From assembly GCA_910584965.1 (NCBI GenBank), contig CAJUDZ010000009.1, positions 1 to 64,000 on the forward strand: a stretch of 64,000 nucleotides of DNA, written 5' to 3'. This DNA is from an uncultured Lachnospiraceae bacterium (GTDB taxonomy: Bacteria > Bacillota > Clostridia > Lachnospirales > Lachnospiraceae). Below, piece after piece: positions 18,334 to 27,072 of this stretch. The notes under the pieces are model-generated. The model saw only the letters and a list, made by a program, of their open reading frames with translations, ran no database searches and was not told the DNA's origin. The position numbers and the translations under genes are program-made. Position 1 is the stretch's first letter. Every line of letters begins with the position of its first letter.

Positions 18334-19046
18334 TCCGATACCTCCAGTCCGGCCCGTGTCAGCTCATTATGAAGAGAAATCCCATAAAAAATACTCCGCA
18401 TTTTATCTGACAGCGGTAATCTTTCAATGTCCAAGCCGCAAATATCATGTTCCTGTCTATCCTTCCAGTCACAACATGACTTCGTCCAGCAGTCACCCAA
18501 TTTTCCTTTCGATACCTCGAACCCGGTATTTCTTGTCAAATCATACAGAAGCCTTGCCGCCAGCTGTTCAATATTATGATTTTTAAGATTGCCGTCATAC
18601 TCCACAATTTCCCTGAGCGTCTTATAGTTCAAATCTCCTGACCGGATTGTTTTCACAAGACTTTTCCTTGCACGAATTGCATCCGCACGTTTCGTAAGAA
18701 ATTCGTCATCAGGTGCATAAATCCAATCAATAAGTTTATCAAATTCCAACAAAATATATTCAAAGCATATAATCTCTAATATCAGAATATTACTTTTCCC
18801 CTCCGCATACTGCATTAATCGTCTTCTTTCCTTATAAACCTGCAGGTTATCAAAAGAATTATCAAAAACGATGATATATTTTTTTTCTTTGTCGGTGACA
18901 GCCTTTACCGCCTTAACCAGCTCACTGTTATTTTTTTTGCTTTCAACAAACACATCCGGGCAAAGCTGTGCCATCAATGTTTTCCAAAACATATAACCGG
19001 CTTTTCCTTTTCGATCTTCAATCCACAAACAGGTTCCGGACAACAT
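18330..19046 (-). CDS. Putative RloB/TOPRIM-like protein, first gene of three-gene module
   Basis: A 238-residue protein with ATG at 19046 and GGAAGGCGGG upstream. The first 110 residues look TOPRIM-like: an early acidic pair after a hydrophobic strand (LWIEDRKGKAGYMFW), a strand ending in IIVFDNSFDN, and ILEIICFEYILLEF, which resembles the CFELWLLLHF signature of RloB proteins. The rest is helical with a Cys-rich segment (CWTKSCCDW) near residue 190. RloB works with an ATPase in restriction-linked and abortive-infection loci; a small ATPase is encoded two genes downstream. The assignment is a motif-level guess; it could be an unrelated fold. Confidence 0.6.
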   Translation of the reverse strand: MLSGTCLWIEDRKGKAGYMFWKTLMAQLCPDVFVESKKNNSELVKAVKAVTDKEKKYIIVFDNSFDNLQVYKERRRLMQYAEGKSNILILEIICFEYILLEFDKLIDWIYAPDDEFLTKRADAIRARKSLVKTIRSGDLNYKTLREIVEYDGNLKNHNIEQLAARLLYDLTRNTGFEVSKGKLGDCWTKSCCDWKDRQEHDICGLDIERLPLSDKMRSIFYGISLHNELTRAGLEVSD

Positions 19047-19070
19047 ATTTTACCCGCCTTCCAAAAAAAT

Positions 19071-19079
19071 ATAATAGCA
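19071..19079 (-). promoter_or_regulatory. Extended -10 element for the three-gene module
   Basis: The minus strand reads TGC-TATTAT, an extended -10 box, about 25 bp upstream of the ATG at 19046. No good -35 box is present, which an extended -10 can tolerate. Confidence 0.4.
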
Positions 19080-19203
19080 AACGTATGCTCTCAGATAATG
19101 CCCACAGCGAAGCTTACGCCTATTTTAGCACACACTTTTTCCAAGTACAACCAACATATAGCCAAAATAAACCGCATCATTTTACCGAAGTTTTTTTCTT
19201 TAC

Positions 19204-19232
19204 TTGAAAATCTTCCCTTCATAAAGTATGAT
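19204..19232 (+). promoter_or_regulatory. Promoter of the acetyltransferase-asparaginase pair
   Basis: TTGAAA (19204-19209), 17-base spacer, TATGAT (19227-19232). The predicted start of transcription near 19239 rules out an upstream ATG at 19098 as the translation start. Confidence 0.8.
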
Positions 19233-19298
19233 AAAGAAAAACAAATATCCGGCTTTCCGAAACAGATGACAGTCGGAAAATATTGGGATGCAGACACA

Positions 19299-20546
19299 AT
19301 GATGGAAGAGACACGAGAACATATATACCTGGAAATTAATGATAATTTTAAAATGCGGGAACTGGATAAGGGTGATCTGGAACAGTTTAATGCGCTGCTG
19401 CAGTACGCCTTTCAGGTTACCACCTATGATTTATTCCAGACCGGCTGGGAACAGGACGAAATCAAATACGCCAAACGCCCCATTCTGGAAGAAGCCTATG
19501 TGCTTGGCTGGTTCTATCAGGAAAAGCTGGCCTCCATGATCGTCGTCTATTCCATGAAGGTCAATATCCACGATGAAATCATGGATATGGGCGGAATTAC
19601 CGGCGTCGCCACCTATCCCGAATATACGGGACGGGGATTGATTCATTCCCTGATGAAGCATGCGCTCGACTATATTCATAAGCAGAAAATGCCGATTTCT
19701 TTTCTGTATCCGTATTCGATTCCCTTCTACCGCAAAATGGGCTGGGAAATCGTATCAGACAAACTTACCTTTATCGTAAAAGACACACAGCTTCCCAAAG
19801 CGGTTCCGGTGGACGGCATGGTGGAGCGGGTCAGTCTTGATTCCGAAGACTATCACAACGTCCATTCTTATTTTGCCTTACAGCGGCACGGCGCTCTCAT
19901 CCGCGACGCCTTATCCTGGGAAGAATACTGGCGCTGGGACAACGAGGATATTATCGCGGCCGTCTATTACAGCAGAGAGCATAAACCGCTCGGTTACGTT
20001 GTCTATTATATTGCCAATGAAATTTTTCATATTAAGGAAATGGTCTATCTGAATATAGAAGCCAATCATGGCCTGTGGAACTATATCAGCGCCCATTTCT
20101 CCATGATCACACAGGTACAGGGCGACAATTATTCCGGTGAGACGATGGCTTATTTATTCGATGACAGCGAGATTACGGAAACGATTTCACCTTATATTAT
20201 GGCGCGTATCGTAGACGTCAGGGAATTTCTTACGGACTATCCCTATCAGGTTCAGCCGGAAGAACTCAAACTGCATTTTCTCGTTCACGATGCGATGGCT
20301 CCATGGAATGAAGGCGATTACATGGTATCCTGGCACGACGGAAAAACCATCTGCGAACGGGTGGATAATAACCAGAGCATCAATGTCGTAGAACTTTCCG
20401 TCAACACGCTGACCACTATGCTGATGGGCTATAAAAGGCCGACTTATCTTTATGAACACGAAAAAATCCAGACGGAATACTATATGCTGACATGGCTGGA
20501 AAAGCTGATTCCGGTCGAAAAACCTTATTTTTCAGATTATTTTTAG
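19299..20546 (+). CDS. Eis-like GNAT N-acetyltransferase
   Basis: A protein of about 415 residues. The N-terminal GNAT domain contains the acetyl-CoA loop GVATYPEYTGRGLIHSLM, followed by a second GNAT-like fold and an SCP2-like C-terminal domain (VVELSVNTLTTMLMGY), the order found in Eis proteins, which acetylate amines including aminoglycosides in mycobacteria. The frame is open from 19098, but a promoter lies inside that extension. ATGs at 19299 or 19302 give the normal family length; 19266 is a further option and no start has a strong ribosome binding site. The natural substrate is unknown. The asparaginase gene follows after 10 bp. Confidence 0.8.
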   Translation: MMEETREHIYLEINDNFKMRELDKGDLEQFNALLQYAFQVTTYDLFQTGWEQDEIKYAKRPILEEAYVLGWFYQEKLASMIVVYSMKVNIHDEIMDMGGITGVATYPEYTGRGLIHSLMKHALDYIHKQKMPISFLYPYSIPFYRKMGWEIVSDKLTFIVKDTQLPKAVPVDGMVERVSLDSEDYHNVHSYFALQRHGALIRDALSWEEYWRWDNEDIIAAVYYSREHKPLGYVVYYIANEIFHIKEMVYLNIEANHGLWNYISAHFSMITQVQGDNYSGETMAYLFDDSEITETISPYIMARIVDVREFLTDYPYQVQPEELKLHFLVHDAMAPWNEGDYMVSWHDGKTICERVDNNQSINVVELSVNTLTTMLMGYKRPTYLYEHEKIQTEYYMLTWLEKLIPVEKPYFSDYF

Positions 20547-20556
20547 GAGAATACGC

Positions 20557-21564
20557 TTGAAAAAAAGAATTTTGATCATCAATACAGGCGGGACACTGTC
20601 TTCCGTTACCAGCGAGCACGGATTAAGTCCGGGACTTTCCAGCGGTGAAATCCTGGAAGAACTGCGGATGGTATCCAGAAATCTGACGCTGGAAACGGAA
20701 GATTTCTGTTCCCTTGACAGCGCAAATATTTTTCCCGAAGACTGGGCGGCGCTGGCCGCAAAAATCGGGCAGATCTACGGAAATTATGACGGAATCGTCA
20801 TTATTCACGGCACGGATACGCTCGCCTATACGGCTTCCATGCTGTCTTTTATGTTACAGAACGTCCCGCTGCCGGTTGTGCTGACGGGAAGCCAGCTTTC
20901 CATTTCCCATCCGGTTGCGGACGCCATGGAAAACTGCCGGTGCGCAATTCATATGGCGGCCGGCGGATGTGCCGGCGTCTTTGCCGCTTTTAACAGAAAG
21001 GTGATGCTGGGCTGTCGGACGTCCAAAATCCGTTCCATGAGCTTTGACGCCTTCGACAGCGCCAATTATCCCAACGTGGCGGAAATCAGCGCCCTCGGAC
21101 TCCATATCAGAAAAGAACTTCTCCCCGAAAAAAAGGGGGTTTTCCGGGTACAGCCGGATTATTCGGATAAAATCTTTCTTCTGAAACTGTATCCGGGCAT
21201 CGACCCTTCCATTCTCTCCCTTTTACAGGCACAGGGATACAAAGGCGTTTATATCGAAGGATTCGGCCTGGGCGGAATGCCCTTCTTAAAACATGACTTC
21301 GCTTCGGCCGTCCGGGATGCCGTGGACAACGGCATGACGGTACTCGCCGGGAGCCAGTGCCCTTATGAAGGGAGCAATCTGTCCGTTTATGAGACAGGAC
21401 TTCTTGCGCTCCGCGGCGGCGTTCTCCAGGCATACGACATGACCGCGGAAGCCGCGGTCACAAAACTGATGTGGGTGCTGGGGCAAACGGAAAAACCGGA
21501 AGAAATCAGAGATTATTTCCAGACAAATCTTGTGCGGGAAGTGACCATACCCCAGACGGACTGA
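20557..21564 (+). CDS. ansA: Type I L-asparaginase
   Basis: Hydrolyses L-asparagine to aspartate and ammonia. The start codon is TTG at 20557 with AGGAG seven bases upstream (20545-20549), overlapping the stop of the preceding gene. The 335 residues include both catalytic threonine motifs, INTGGTLSS (residues 8-16) and IIHGTDTLAYTASML (near 88), and the family segment PVVLTGSQ. No signal peptide, so it is cytoplasmic like type I enzymes. It is co-transcribed with the Eis-like gene; no functional link is known. Confidence 0.92.
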   Translation: MKKRILIINTGGTLSSVTSEHGLSPGLSSGEILEELRMVSRNLTLETEDFCSLDSANIFPEDWAALAAKIGQIYGNYDGIVIIHGTDTLAYTASMLSFMLQNVPLPVVLTGSQLSISHPVADAMENCRCAIHMAAGGCAGVFAAFNRKVMLGCRTSKIRSMSFDAFDSANYPNVAEISALGLHIRKELLPEKKGVFRVQPDYSDKIFLLKLYPGIDPSILSLLQAQGYKGVYIEGFGLGGMPFLKHDFASAVRDAVDNGMTVLAGSQCPYEGSNLSVYETGLLALRGGVLQAYDMTAEAAVTKLMWVLGQTEKPEEIRDYFQTNLVREVTIPQTD

Positions 21565-21584
21565 AACACCATGCCGCCCCGCTT

Positions 21585-22769
21585 TTATACGCTGCTTTCC
21601 CGCGCCCGCTCTGTCTTTATTCCGTTTCTTCCAACTGTTCTCTCTGCATAAGCCGTAAGGCAGGCGTTCAAAAATTCCGCCGCCGGAAGAAGTACTTCCG
21701 GCTCCACCGCAAATCCCGGATGGTGAATCGGATGTCCGATACCGGTTCCGATCTTCATATAACAGCCCGGAATACGTTCTTCATAAAAAGCAAAATCATC
21801 TCCGCCGAGAGAACTTTCCTCCACAGCCGTTTGAAATCCTTTCTCTTCCGCCAGCTTCCGGGTAAACTCTGCCATTTCTCTGTCGTTACATGTGGCAGGC
21901 GGCCCCGCAATCCATTCCACTTCCGCTTCCGCGCCGTAAGCCCGTGCCGTATTTTCCGCAATCCCGCGCAGTCTCTTTTCATACAGGATTCTGTCCTCCC
22001 GTTCCATCGTGCGGACGGTTCCTTCCATAACGGCCTCTGCCGGAATCACGTTCCAGGTCGTTCCCGCGCTGATCTTAGTTACGCTGAGCAGCGACGGGTG
22101 AAAAGCGTTGACATTTCTGCCGACAATCGACTGCAGCGCCAGAATAACGGCGGCTGCGGCGGGAACAGGGTCGATTCCGTTATCCGGATGCGCGCCATGA
22201 CAGCCGACTCCTTTCACGGTAATGACAAACCGGTCAACTGCTGCCGTAACATATCCTTCCCGGATCGCAATCGTTCCCGCCGCATTCGTCGGGTCCGCAT
22301 GAAAGCCCCAGATGTTTTCCACGTCCTCCATAATGTCCGTTTCCAAAATCTTTAACGCGCCGAGCGAAGTTTCTTCCGCGGGCTGAAAAATCATTTTAAC
22401 CGTTCCCCGCAGACTGCTTCTGTTTTCCTGTAAAAGTACCGCGCATCCTATCCCGGCCGTGATGTGCATATCGTGCCCGCAGGCGTGCATCTTCCCCGGC
22501 GCTTTGGAACAATAAGAAAGCTCCGTCTCTTCTACGATCGGCAAAGCGTCGATATCACACCGAAGCGCCTGCACCGGGCCTTCTTTTTCTCCCCGGATAA
22601 TGGCCGCAAGCCCCGTTTCCAGATCATATGGAAGGATTTCTATTCCATGCGCCGTCAGAATTTCCCGGATTTTTTCCGTTGTTTTCACTTCTTCATAGGA
22701 AAGCTCCGGGTGCTCATGGAACCAGTAAAACGCCTCCCGCAGCTCCTTTTCCAATCCTGCCATATCCAT
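21585..22769 (-). CDS. M20D amidohydrolase (hippurate/N-acyl amino acid hydrolase type)
   Basis: A 394-residue metallopeptidase of the M20D group, which removes acyl groups from N-acylated amino acids or cleaves related amides. Metal-binding signatures are GKMHACGHDMHI (Cys and His ligands near residue 100) and IFQPAEETSLGALK. The dimerisation domain holds GCHGAHPDNGIDPV. GGAGG lies seven bases before the ATG. It is the last gene of the peptide-transport operon, 48 bp after the DppC-like gene, so it probably processes an imported peptide or acyl amino acid. The convergent asparaginase gene ends 20 bp away, and no terminator is obvious between them. Confidence 0.88.
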   Translation of the reverse strand: MDMAGLEKELREAFYWFHEHPELSYEEVKTTEKIREILTAHGIEILPYDLETGLAAIIRGEKEGPVQALRCDIDALPIVEETELSYCSKAPGKMHACGHDMHITAGIGCAVLLQENRSSLRGTVKMIFQPAEETSLGALKILETDIMEDVENIWGFHADPTNAAGTIAIREGYVTAAVDRFVITVKGVGCHGAHPDNGIDPVPAAAAVILALQSIVGRNVNAFHPSLLSVTKISAGTTWNVIPAEAVMEGTVRTMEREDRILYEKRLRGIAENTARAYGAEAEVEWIAGPPATCNDREMAEFTRKLAEEKGFQTAVEESSLGGDDFAFYEERIPGCYMKIGTGIGHPIHHPGFAVEPEVLLPAAEFLNACLTAYAERTVGRNGIKTERARESSV

Positions 22770-22817
22770 CGTACGGCCTCCTTTTTACATACTTTGCTTT
22801 TATCCTGTCCATCTCCG

Positions 22818-23708
22818 CTATCGTTTCTCACTGTTCGGATCCAGCGCGTCCCGCAGCGCATCTCCCACAAAGTTAATCGCGATGACAAGCACCACAATCA
22901 CCAGTCCCGGCGGAATCCACAGCCAGGGCTGACTGGTCAGTATGGTCAGAGACTGCGCGCCGTTTAGCATATTGCCGAGGCTTGCCGACGGAGGCTGCAC
23001 ACCCATTCCAAGAAAGCTTAACGCCGCCTCATCCAGCATGGAAATCGCCAGTACGGAAGTCGCATAAACGAGAATCGGCGCCGCCGTATTGGGCAGAATC
23101 TCCGAAAATAAAATATGCCGCAGCGGCATTCCCGCCACAATATTTCCCTTGATAAAATTTGTTTCCCGAAGCGACAGCACATTGCCCCGCACCAGTCTGG
23201 CAATGCCCGGCCAGTCCACAAACCCAAGAATCAAAATAATATTCCACAGCCCGGGCTTAAAAATGGAAGCCGCCACAAGCACAAGCAAAATATAGGGAAA
23301 CGACATGACCATATCCGTGAACCGCATGATGAGCATATCCGCCACCCCGCCAAAGTAGCCGGCGATCAGCCCAAGAATCACACCGATCACGGTAGAAATC
23401 AGCGTCGCCATAACGCCGACCAGCAGCGATACCCTTGTGGCATAAAGCAGCCTGCTCAGCACATCTCTGCCGATCTGGTCCGTGCCCAGCAAAAACTCCT
23501 TACAGGGAGCGCCTCCAAAAGGCCCTGCCATGGCGTCCGGGTCATAAGGCGCAATAACCGGCGCCAGTATCGCCGCACCGCACAAAAAAAGCAGAATACC
23601 CAGACTGACTGCCGCCAGATGGTGTTTTCTGAACCGCCTGATGACCGTCTGCCTGTAACTCTCCGTCGCAATTTTCCGGTTTTCCTTATATTCCGCGTCT
23701 TTCATCAT
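22818..23708 (-). CDS. Peptide ABC transporter permease, DppC/OppC type
   Basis: The protein has 296 residues with a cytoplasmic N-terminal segment, one membrane helix near residue 35, and then the binding-protein-dependent transport core with the loop NFIKGNIVAGMPLRHILFSEILPN and the typical LSFLGMGVQPPSASLGNML. GPFGGAPCKEFLLGTDQIGRDVLSRLLYATR is the diagnostic OppC segment. It pairs with the DppB-like permease encoded 71 bp upstream. Confidence 0.92.
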   Translation of the reverse strand: MMKDAEYKENRKIATESYRQTVIRRFRKHHLAAVSLGILLFLCGAAILAPVIAPYDPDAMAGPFGGAPCKEFLLGTDQIGRDVLSRLLYATRVSLLVGVMATLISTVIGVILGLIAGYFGGVADMLIMRFTDMVMSFPYILLVLVAASIFKPGLWNIILILGFVDWPGIARLVRGNVLSLRETNFIKGNIVAGMPLRHILFSEILPNTAAPILVYATSVLAISMLDEAALSFLGMGVQPPSASLGNMLNGAQSLTILTSQPWLWIPPGLVIVVLVIAINFVGDALRDALDPNSEKR

Positions 23709-23779
23709 TTATCCTTATACCTTTCCTCTGCAAGTCATCACAACATAAACCATAACCATAAAACTTTCCGGAACAGCTT

Positions 23780-24727
23780 TTACTGTAACTGTATCGTCGG
23801 ATCCACGAGCGCATACAGAATATCCGTTACCAGATTACCGAGCAGCACAACGACCGCCGACAGAAGGCAGACGCCCATGATCACCGGATAATCCCGGTTG
23901 CCGATCGCGCTCATCGTCATCAGACCGAGCCCCGGCCAGGAAAATACCTGTTCGATAATAATCGCTCCGCCAAACAGCATGGGGATCTGCATGCCGATCA
24001 CCGTAACAATCGGTATCAGCGCATTTCTCAAAGCATGTTTATAGATGACCCGGAAGCGGCCGATGCCTTTGGCCCGCGCCGTCCGCAGATAATCCTGCTG
24101 CAAAATTTCCAGTACCGCACTCCTGATATAGCGGATATTGCTTCCCGCCATGGAAGCCGCCAGCACGATGACCGGCATTACCATATGTTTTGCCACGTCC
24201 AACGCACCGCCTTCCGTTCCGAGCGTAATCATCCCGCTCGACGGAAGCAGCCCCAATTTTATCGTAAAAAAGTAAATCAACAGCAGCGACAGAAAAAATC
24301 CGGGCACGCTGCTTCCCAAAAAAGAAAGCGTCACCACCGTATAATCGCCTTTGGAATACTGGTGAACCGCACTGTAAATCCCGGCCGGCGCCGCAATCAA
24401 CAGGCTGACAAACAGCGAAACGCCCATCAGAAGCAGCGTAGGACCGAGATGGCTTCCGATCATGGCCGCCACGGGCTGATAGGATTTGATGGAATACCCC
24501 ATATTTCCGTGCAAAAGCTGCCCAAGCCAGACAAAATACTGCACATAAAAAGGCTGATCGAGCCCCAGCGCGATTTTTTTCGCCTCCAGGGCGCCTTCCG
24601 ATACTCTCGGCCCCTGCAGCATCGCCAGCGGGCTTCCGGCAAGGCACATAATCCCGTAATCGATAATCGTGATACCGATCAGAACGGGAATCGCTATTAA
24701 GATTCTTTTTAAAATGTATTTTCCCAT
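23780..24727 (-). CDS. Peptide ABC transporter permease, DppB/OppB type
   Basis: The protein has 315 residues with the OppB pattern: a starting helix (MGKYILKRILIAIPVLIGIT), LGLDQPFYVQYFVWLGQLLHGNMGYS, the EAA loop DYLRTARAKGIGRFRVIYKHALRNALIPIVTVIG, and FSWPGLGLM near the end. GAGAGG precedes the ATG. It is 14 bp downstream of the OppF-like gene, within one operon. Confidence 0.92.
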   Translation of the reverse strand: MGKYILKRILIAIPVLIGITIIDYGIMCLAGSPLAMLQGPRVSEGALEAKKIALGLDQPFYVQYFVWLGQLLHGNMGYSIKSYQPVAAMIGSHLGPTLLLMGVSLFVSLLIAAPAGIYSAVHQYSKGDYTVVTLSFLGSSVPGFFLSLLLIYFFTIKLGLLPSSGMITLGTEGGALDVAKHMVMPVIVLAASMAGSNIRYIRSAVLEILQQDYLRTARAKGIGRFRVIYKHALRNALIPIVTVIGMQIPMLFGGAIIIEQVFSWPGLGLMTMSAIGNRDYPVIMGVCLLSAVVVLLGNLVTDILYALVDPTIQLQ

Positions 24728-24741
24728 ATCCGCACGCCTCT

Positions 24742-25791
24742 CTATTTATCCACCATACACGGACACGCCGCATAATGACTGCCGTCCGCTCCGGCCAATG
24801 CTTCCGCCGCACGGATTTCGGCGGCGCTGTCCGACGCACGTCTGCCCACATCTGCTGTTTTCAGCATATCCGGTTCCTCTTTTCCGCACATTTCCACGGC
24901 ATAAGGGCATCTCGGATGGAATCTGCATCCCTCCGGCGGCGCCTCGCTGCTGCCGACTTCTCCCTGTAAAATGCTGCGTTCATTCTCCTCCGCTTCCGGA
25001 TCCGGTACCGGAACCGCCTCCAAAAGCGCCCTCGTGTACGGGTGCACCGGATGGCTGAACACTTCTTCGGCCGTTCCGATTTCTACAATCTTTCCAAGAT
25101 ACATGACCGCAATCCGGTCGCTGACATAATTTACCGCCCCGAGCCCGTGTCCGACGAAAAGAAGCGTTAAATGCAGCTCCTTTTGCAGGCTTTTCAACAG
25201 ATTCAGAATCTGTGCCTGTATGGAAACATCAAGCGCGCTGACCGGCTCGTCACAGACGATAAATTCGGGATTCAGGGAAAGCGCCTTTGCAATGCTGATC
25301 CGCTGCCTCTGGCCTCCCGAAAACTCATGGGGATACCGTCCCAACACGCCTGTTGGGAGCCCGACCATATCTAAAAGCTTTATGACATCTTTTTCGACCG
25401 TTTCCTTCGTCGATATTTTATGATATAACATCGGCTGCGCCAATATTTCAAAAACATGCTTCCGCGGATTCAGAGAAGAATAGGAGTCCTGAAAAACCAT
25501 CTGAAGATTGGTCCGTATTTTCCGGCGCTCTTCTTTTTTCATTTCGGAAAGATTCATGCCCTTATAATAGATGCTGCCTTCCGTAGGCGTTTCCAGGCCG
25601 ACTAACTGTCTCCCGATCGTGGATTTTCCACAGCCGGATTCCCCGACAAGTCCAAGCGTCTCTCCCTTCATAATGGAAAAACTGACCCCGTCCACGGCTT
25701 TGATACAACCGGTCGTGTGCGGAATGATTCCGCCCTTGACAGGATAATATTTTTTCATGTTTTCCACCCGAATCAACGGTTCTTTCTTCAT
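24742..25791 (-). CDS. Peptide ABC transporter ATPase, OppF/DppF type
   Basis: ATP-binding subunit of about 349 residues. Walker A GESGCGKST, Q-loop MVFQDSYSSLNPR, signature FSGGQRQRI, Walker B EFIVCDEPVSALD and the H-loop position LLFVGHGLG, where the usual His-Asp is His-Gly. The C-terminal oligopeptide domain has CRFHPRCPYA but is extended by about 60 residues with Ala/Glu-rich sequence. A GTG at 25794 directly precedes the chosen ATG at 25791. It lies 108 bp after the OppD-like gene. Confidence 0.9.
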   Translation of the reverse strand: MKKEPLIRVENMKKYYPVKGGIIPHTTGCIKAVDGVSFSIMKGETLGLVGESGCGKSTIGRQLVGLETPTEGSIYYKGMNLSEMKKEERRKIRTNLQMVFQDSYSSLNPRKHVFEILAQPMLYHKISTKETVEKDVIKLLDMVGLPTGVLGRYPHEFSGGQRQRISIAKALSLNPEFIVCDEPVSALDVSIQAQILNLLKSLQKELHLTLLFVGHGLGAVNYVSDRIAVMYLGKIVEIGTAEEVFSHPVHPYTRALLEAVPVPDPEAEENERSILQGEVGSSEAPPEGCRFHPRCPYAVEMCGKEEPDMLKTADVGRRASDSAAEIRAAEALAGADGSHYAACPCMVDK

Positions 25792-25902
25792 CACGCTTCC
25801 TGTTCCTTTCTCATTGCATGCTTCCTCCTCTGATACGAATAAAGCAGCTTTACAGCACTCTCCTCCATTTTCATCCGGTATACGTCATAACACGGTCTGC
25901 GG

Positions 25903-26880
25903 TCAATGCAGTTCGCCTCTTTTTCGCCTTATGCACTTCGCCGTATGTCCCGGCCCTAATTCATAGTCTTCCTGTACGTTATCACAAACCGCTTCGTAAT
26001 GAGAACACCGTCCTGCAAAGCGGCATCCGGTAATCTCATCATAGACTTCCGGCACAATACCGGGAATCGAAAAAAGCTGTCTGTCCGCCTCATCCCGAAT
26101 CGTCGGCACGGAAGCGAGCAGCGCTTCCGTATAAGGATGTCCCGGATTTTTAAACAGTTCCTTCACGGGAGCTTCTTCGATAAACTGCCCTGCATACATC
26201 ACAAGCACTCTGTCCGCCATCCGGGCGACGAGTCCCATATCATGGGTGATCAGTATAATGGACATGCCGTTCTCCTTTTGCAGCTCTTTTAACAAATCCA
26301 TGATCTGCGCCTGAATCGTCACATCTAACGCCGTCGTCGGTTCGTCCGCAATCAGCAGCTTGGGATTACAGGATAACGCCATCGCAATCATGGCGCGCTG
26401 ACGCATACCGCCCGAAAGCGTATGGGGAAATTTTCTCATCATTCCCGCCGCATCCGGCATACCGACTCTGGAAAGCAGCATTTTCGCTCTTTCTTTCGCC
26501 TCTTCTCTGCCCAGATTCATATGAACCCGTATGCTCTCCGCAATCTGGCTTCCCACCGTAAAAACCGGGTTCAGCGACGTCAACGGATCCTGAAAGATCA
26601 TCGTAATCTGATTGCCCCTGATCCGATCAAGTTCTTTCTCCGACAGCGCAAATAAATCCTGTCCGCCAAAAAGAACCGTTCCTTCCGACACTTCTCCGCT
26701 TCTGGAAAGCAGCCCCATAAGCGAAAGCGACGTAACGCTCTTCCCACAGCCGGATTCCCCCACGATACAGACCGTTTCCCCTTTATCTACATAAAAGGAA
26801 ACATGATCCACGCTGGTATTCGTTCCGTAATCTCCTCTGAAGGACGTCGTAAGCCCCTTCACTTCCAGTAAATGTGACAT
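25903..26880 (-). CDS. Peptide ABC transporter ATPase, OppD/DppD type
   Basis: ATP-binding subunit of 325 residues from the ATG at 26880 (MSHLLEVKGLTTSF), which has GGAGG ten bases upstream; the frame is open further but the extension has no family match. Walker A GESGCGKSV, Q-loop MIFQDPLTSLNP, signature LSGGMRQRAMIAMALSCNP, Walker B LLIADEPTTALD, H-loop ILITHDMGLVA. The C-terminal peptide-transporter domain has GCRFAGRCSHY. It pairs with the OppF-like ATPase. It follows the binding-protein gene after a stable hairpin. Confidence 0.92.
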   Translation of the reverse strand: MSHLLEVKGLTTSFRGDYGTNTSVDHVSFYVDKGETVCIVGESGCGKSVTSLSLMGLLSRSGEVSEGTVLFGGQDLFALSEKELDRIRGNQITMIFQDPLTSLNPVFTVGSQIAESIRVHMNLGREEAKERAKMLLSRVGMPDAAGMMRKFPHTLSGGMRQRAMIAMALSCNPKLLIADEPTTALDVTIQAQIMDLLKELQKENGMSIILITHDMGLVARMADRVLVMYAGQFIEEAPVKELFKNPGHPYTEALLASVPTIRDEADRQLFSIPGIVPEVYDEITGCRFAGRCSHYEAVCDNVQEDYELGPGHTAKCIRRKRGELH

Positions 26881-26914
26881 TATAAGCCATGCCTCCAAAT
26901 CAATCATCGCGAGA

Positions 26915-26949
26915 AATACCACAGACGGCCTGCCGCCATCTGTGGTATT
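26915..26949 (-). terminator. Intra-operon hairpin after the peptide-binding protein gene
   Basis: An 11-bp perfect outer stem (AATACCACAGA against TCTGTGGTATT) with an inner GGC-GCC pairing. There is only a short T run, so it may be a partial terminator or mRNA stabiliser that gives more binding protein than transporter. Confidence 0.6.
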
Positions 26950-27072
26950 ACAATTTAACATTTAACTTAACGTTTATATTATCATTAACTTTTCATTACG
27001 GCAAGTCCGTTCAGACATTTCCTGACGCAAGCCGTTTCCCGCTCATAACGCGCCATGCCGCGGCCGGGAAAA

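Noticed and set aside
21471..22355. 294-codon plus-strand open frame overlapping the asparaginase end
   Set aside because: Antisense to the M20 amidohydrolase, which carries its metal-binding motifs.
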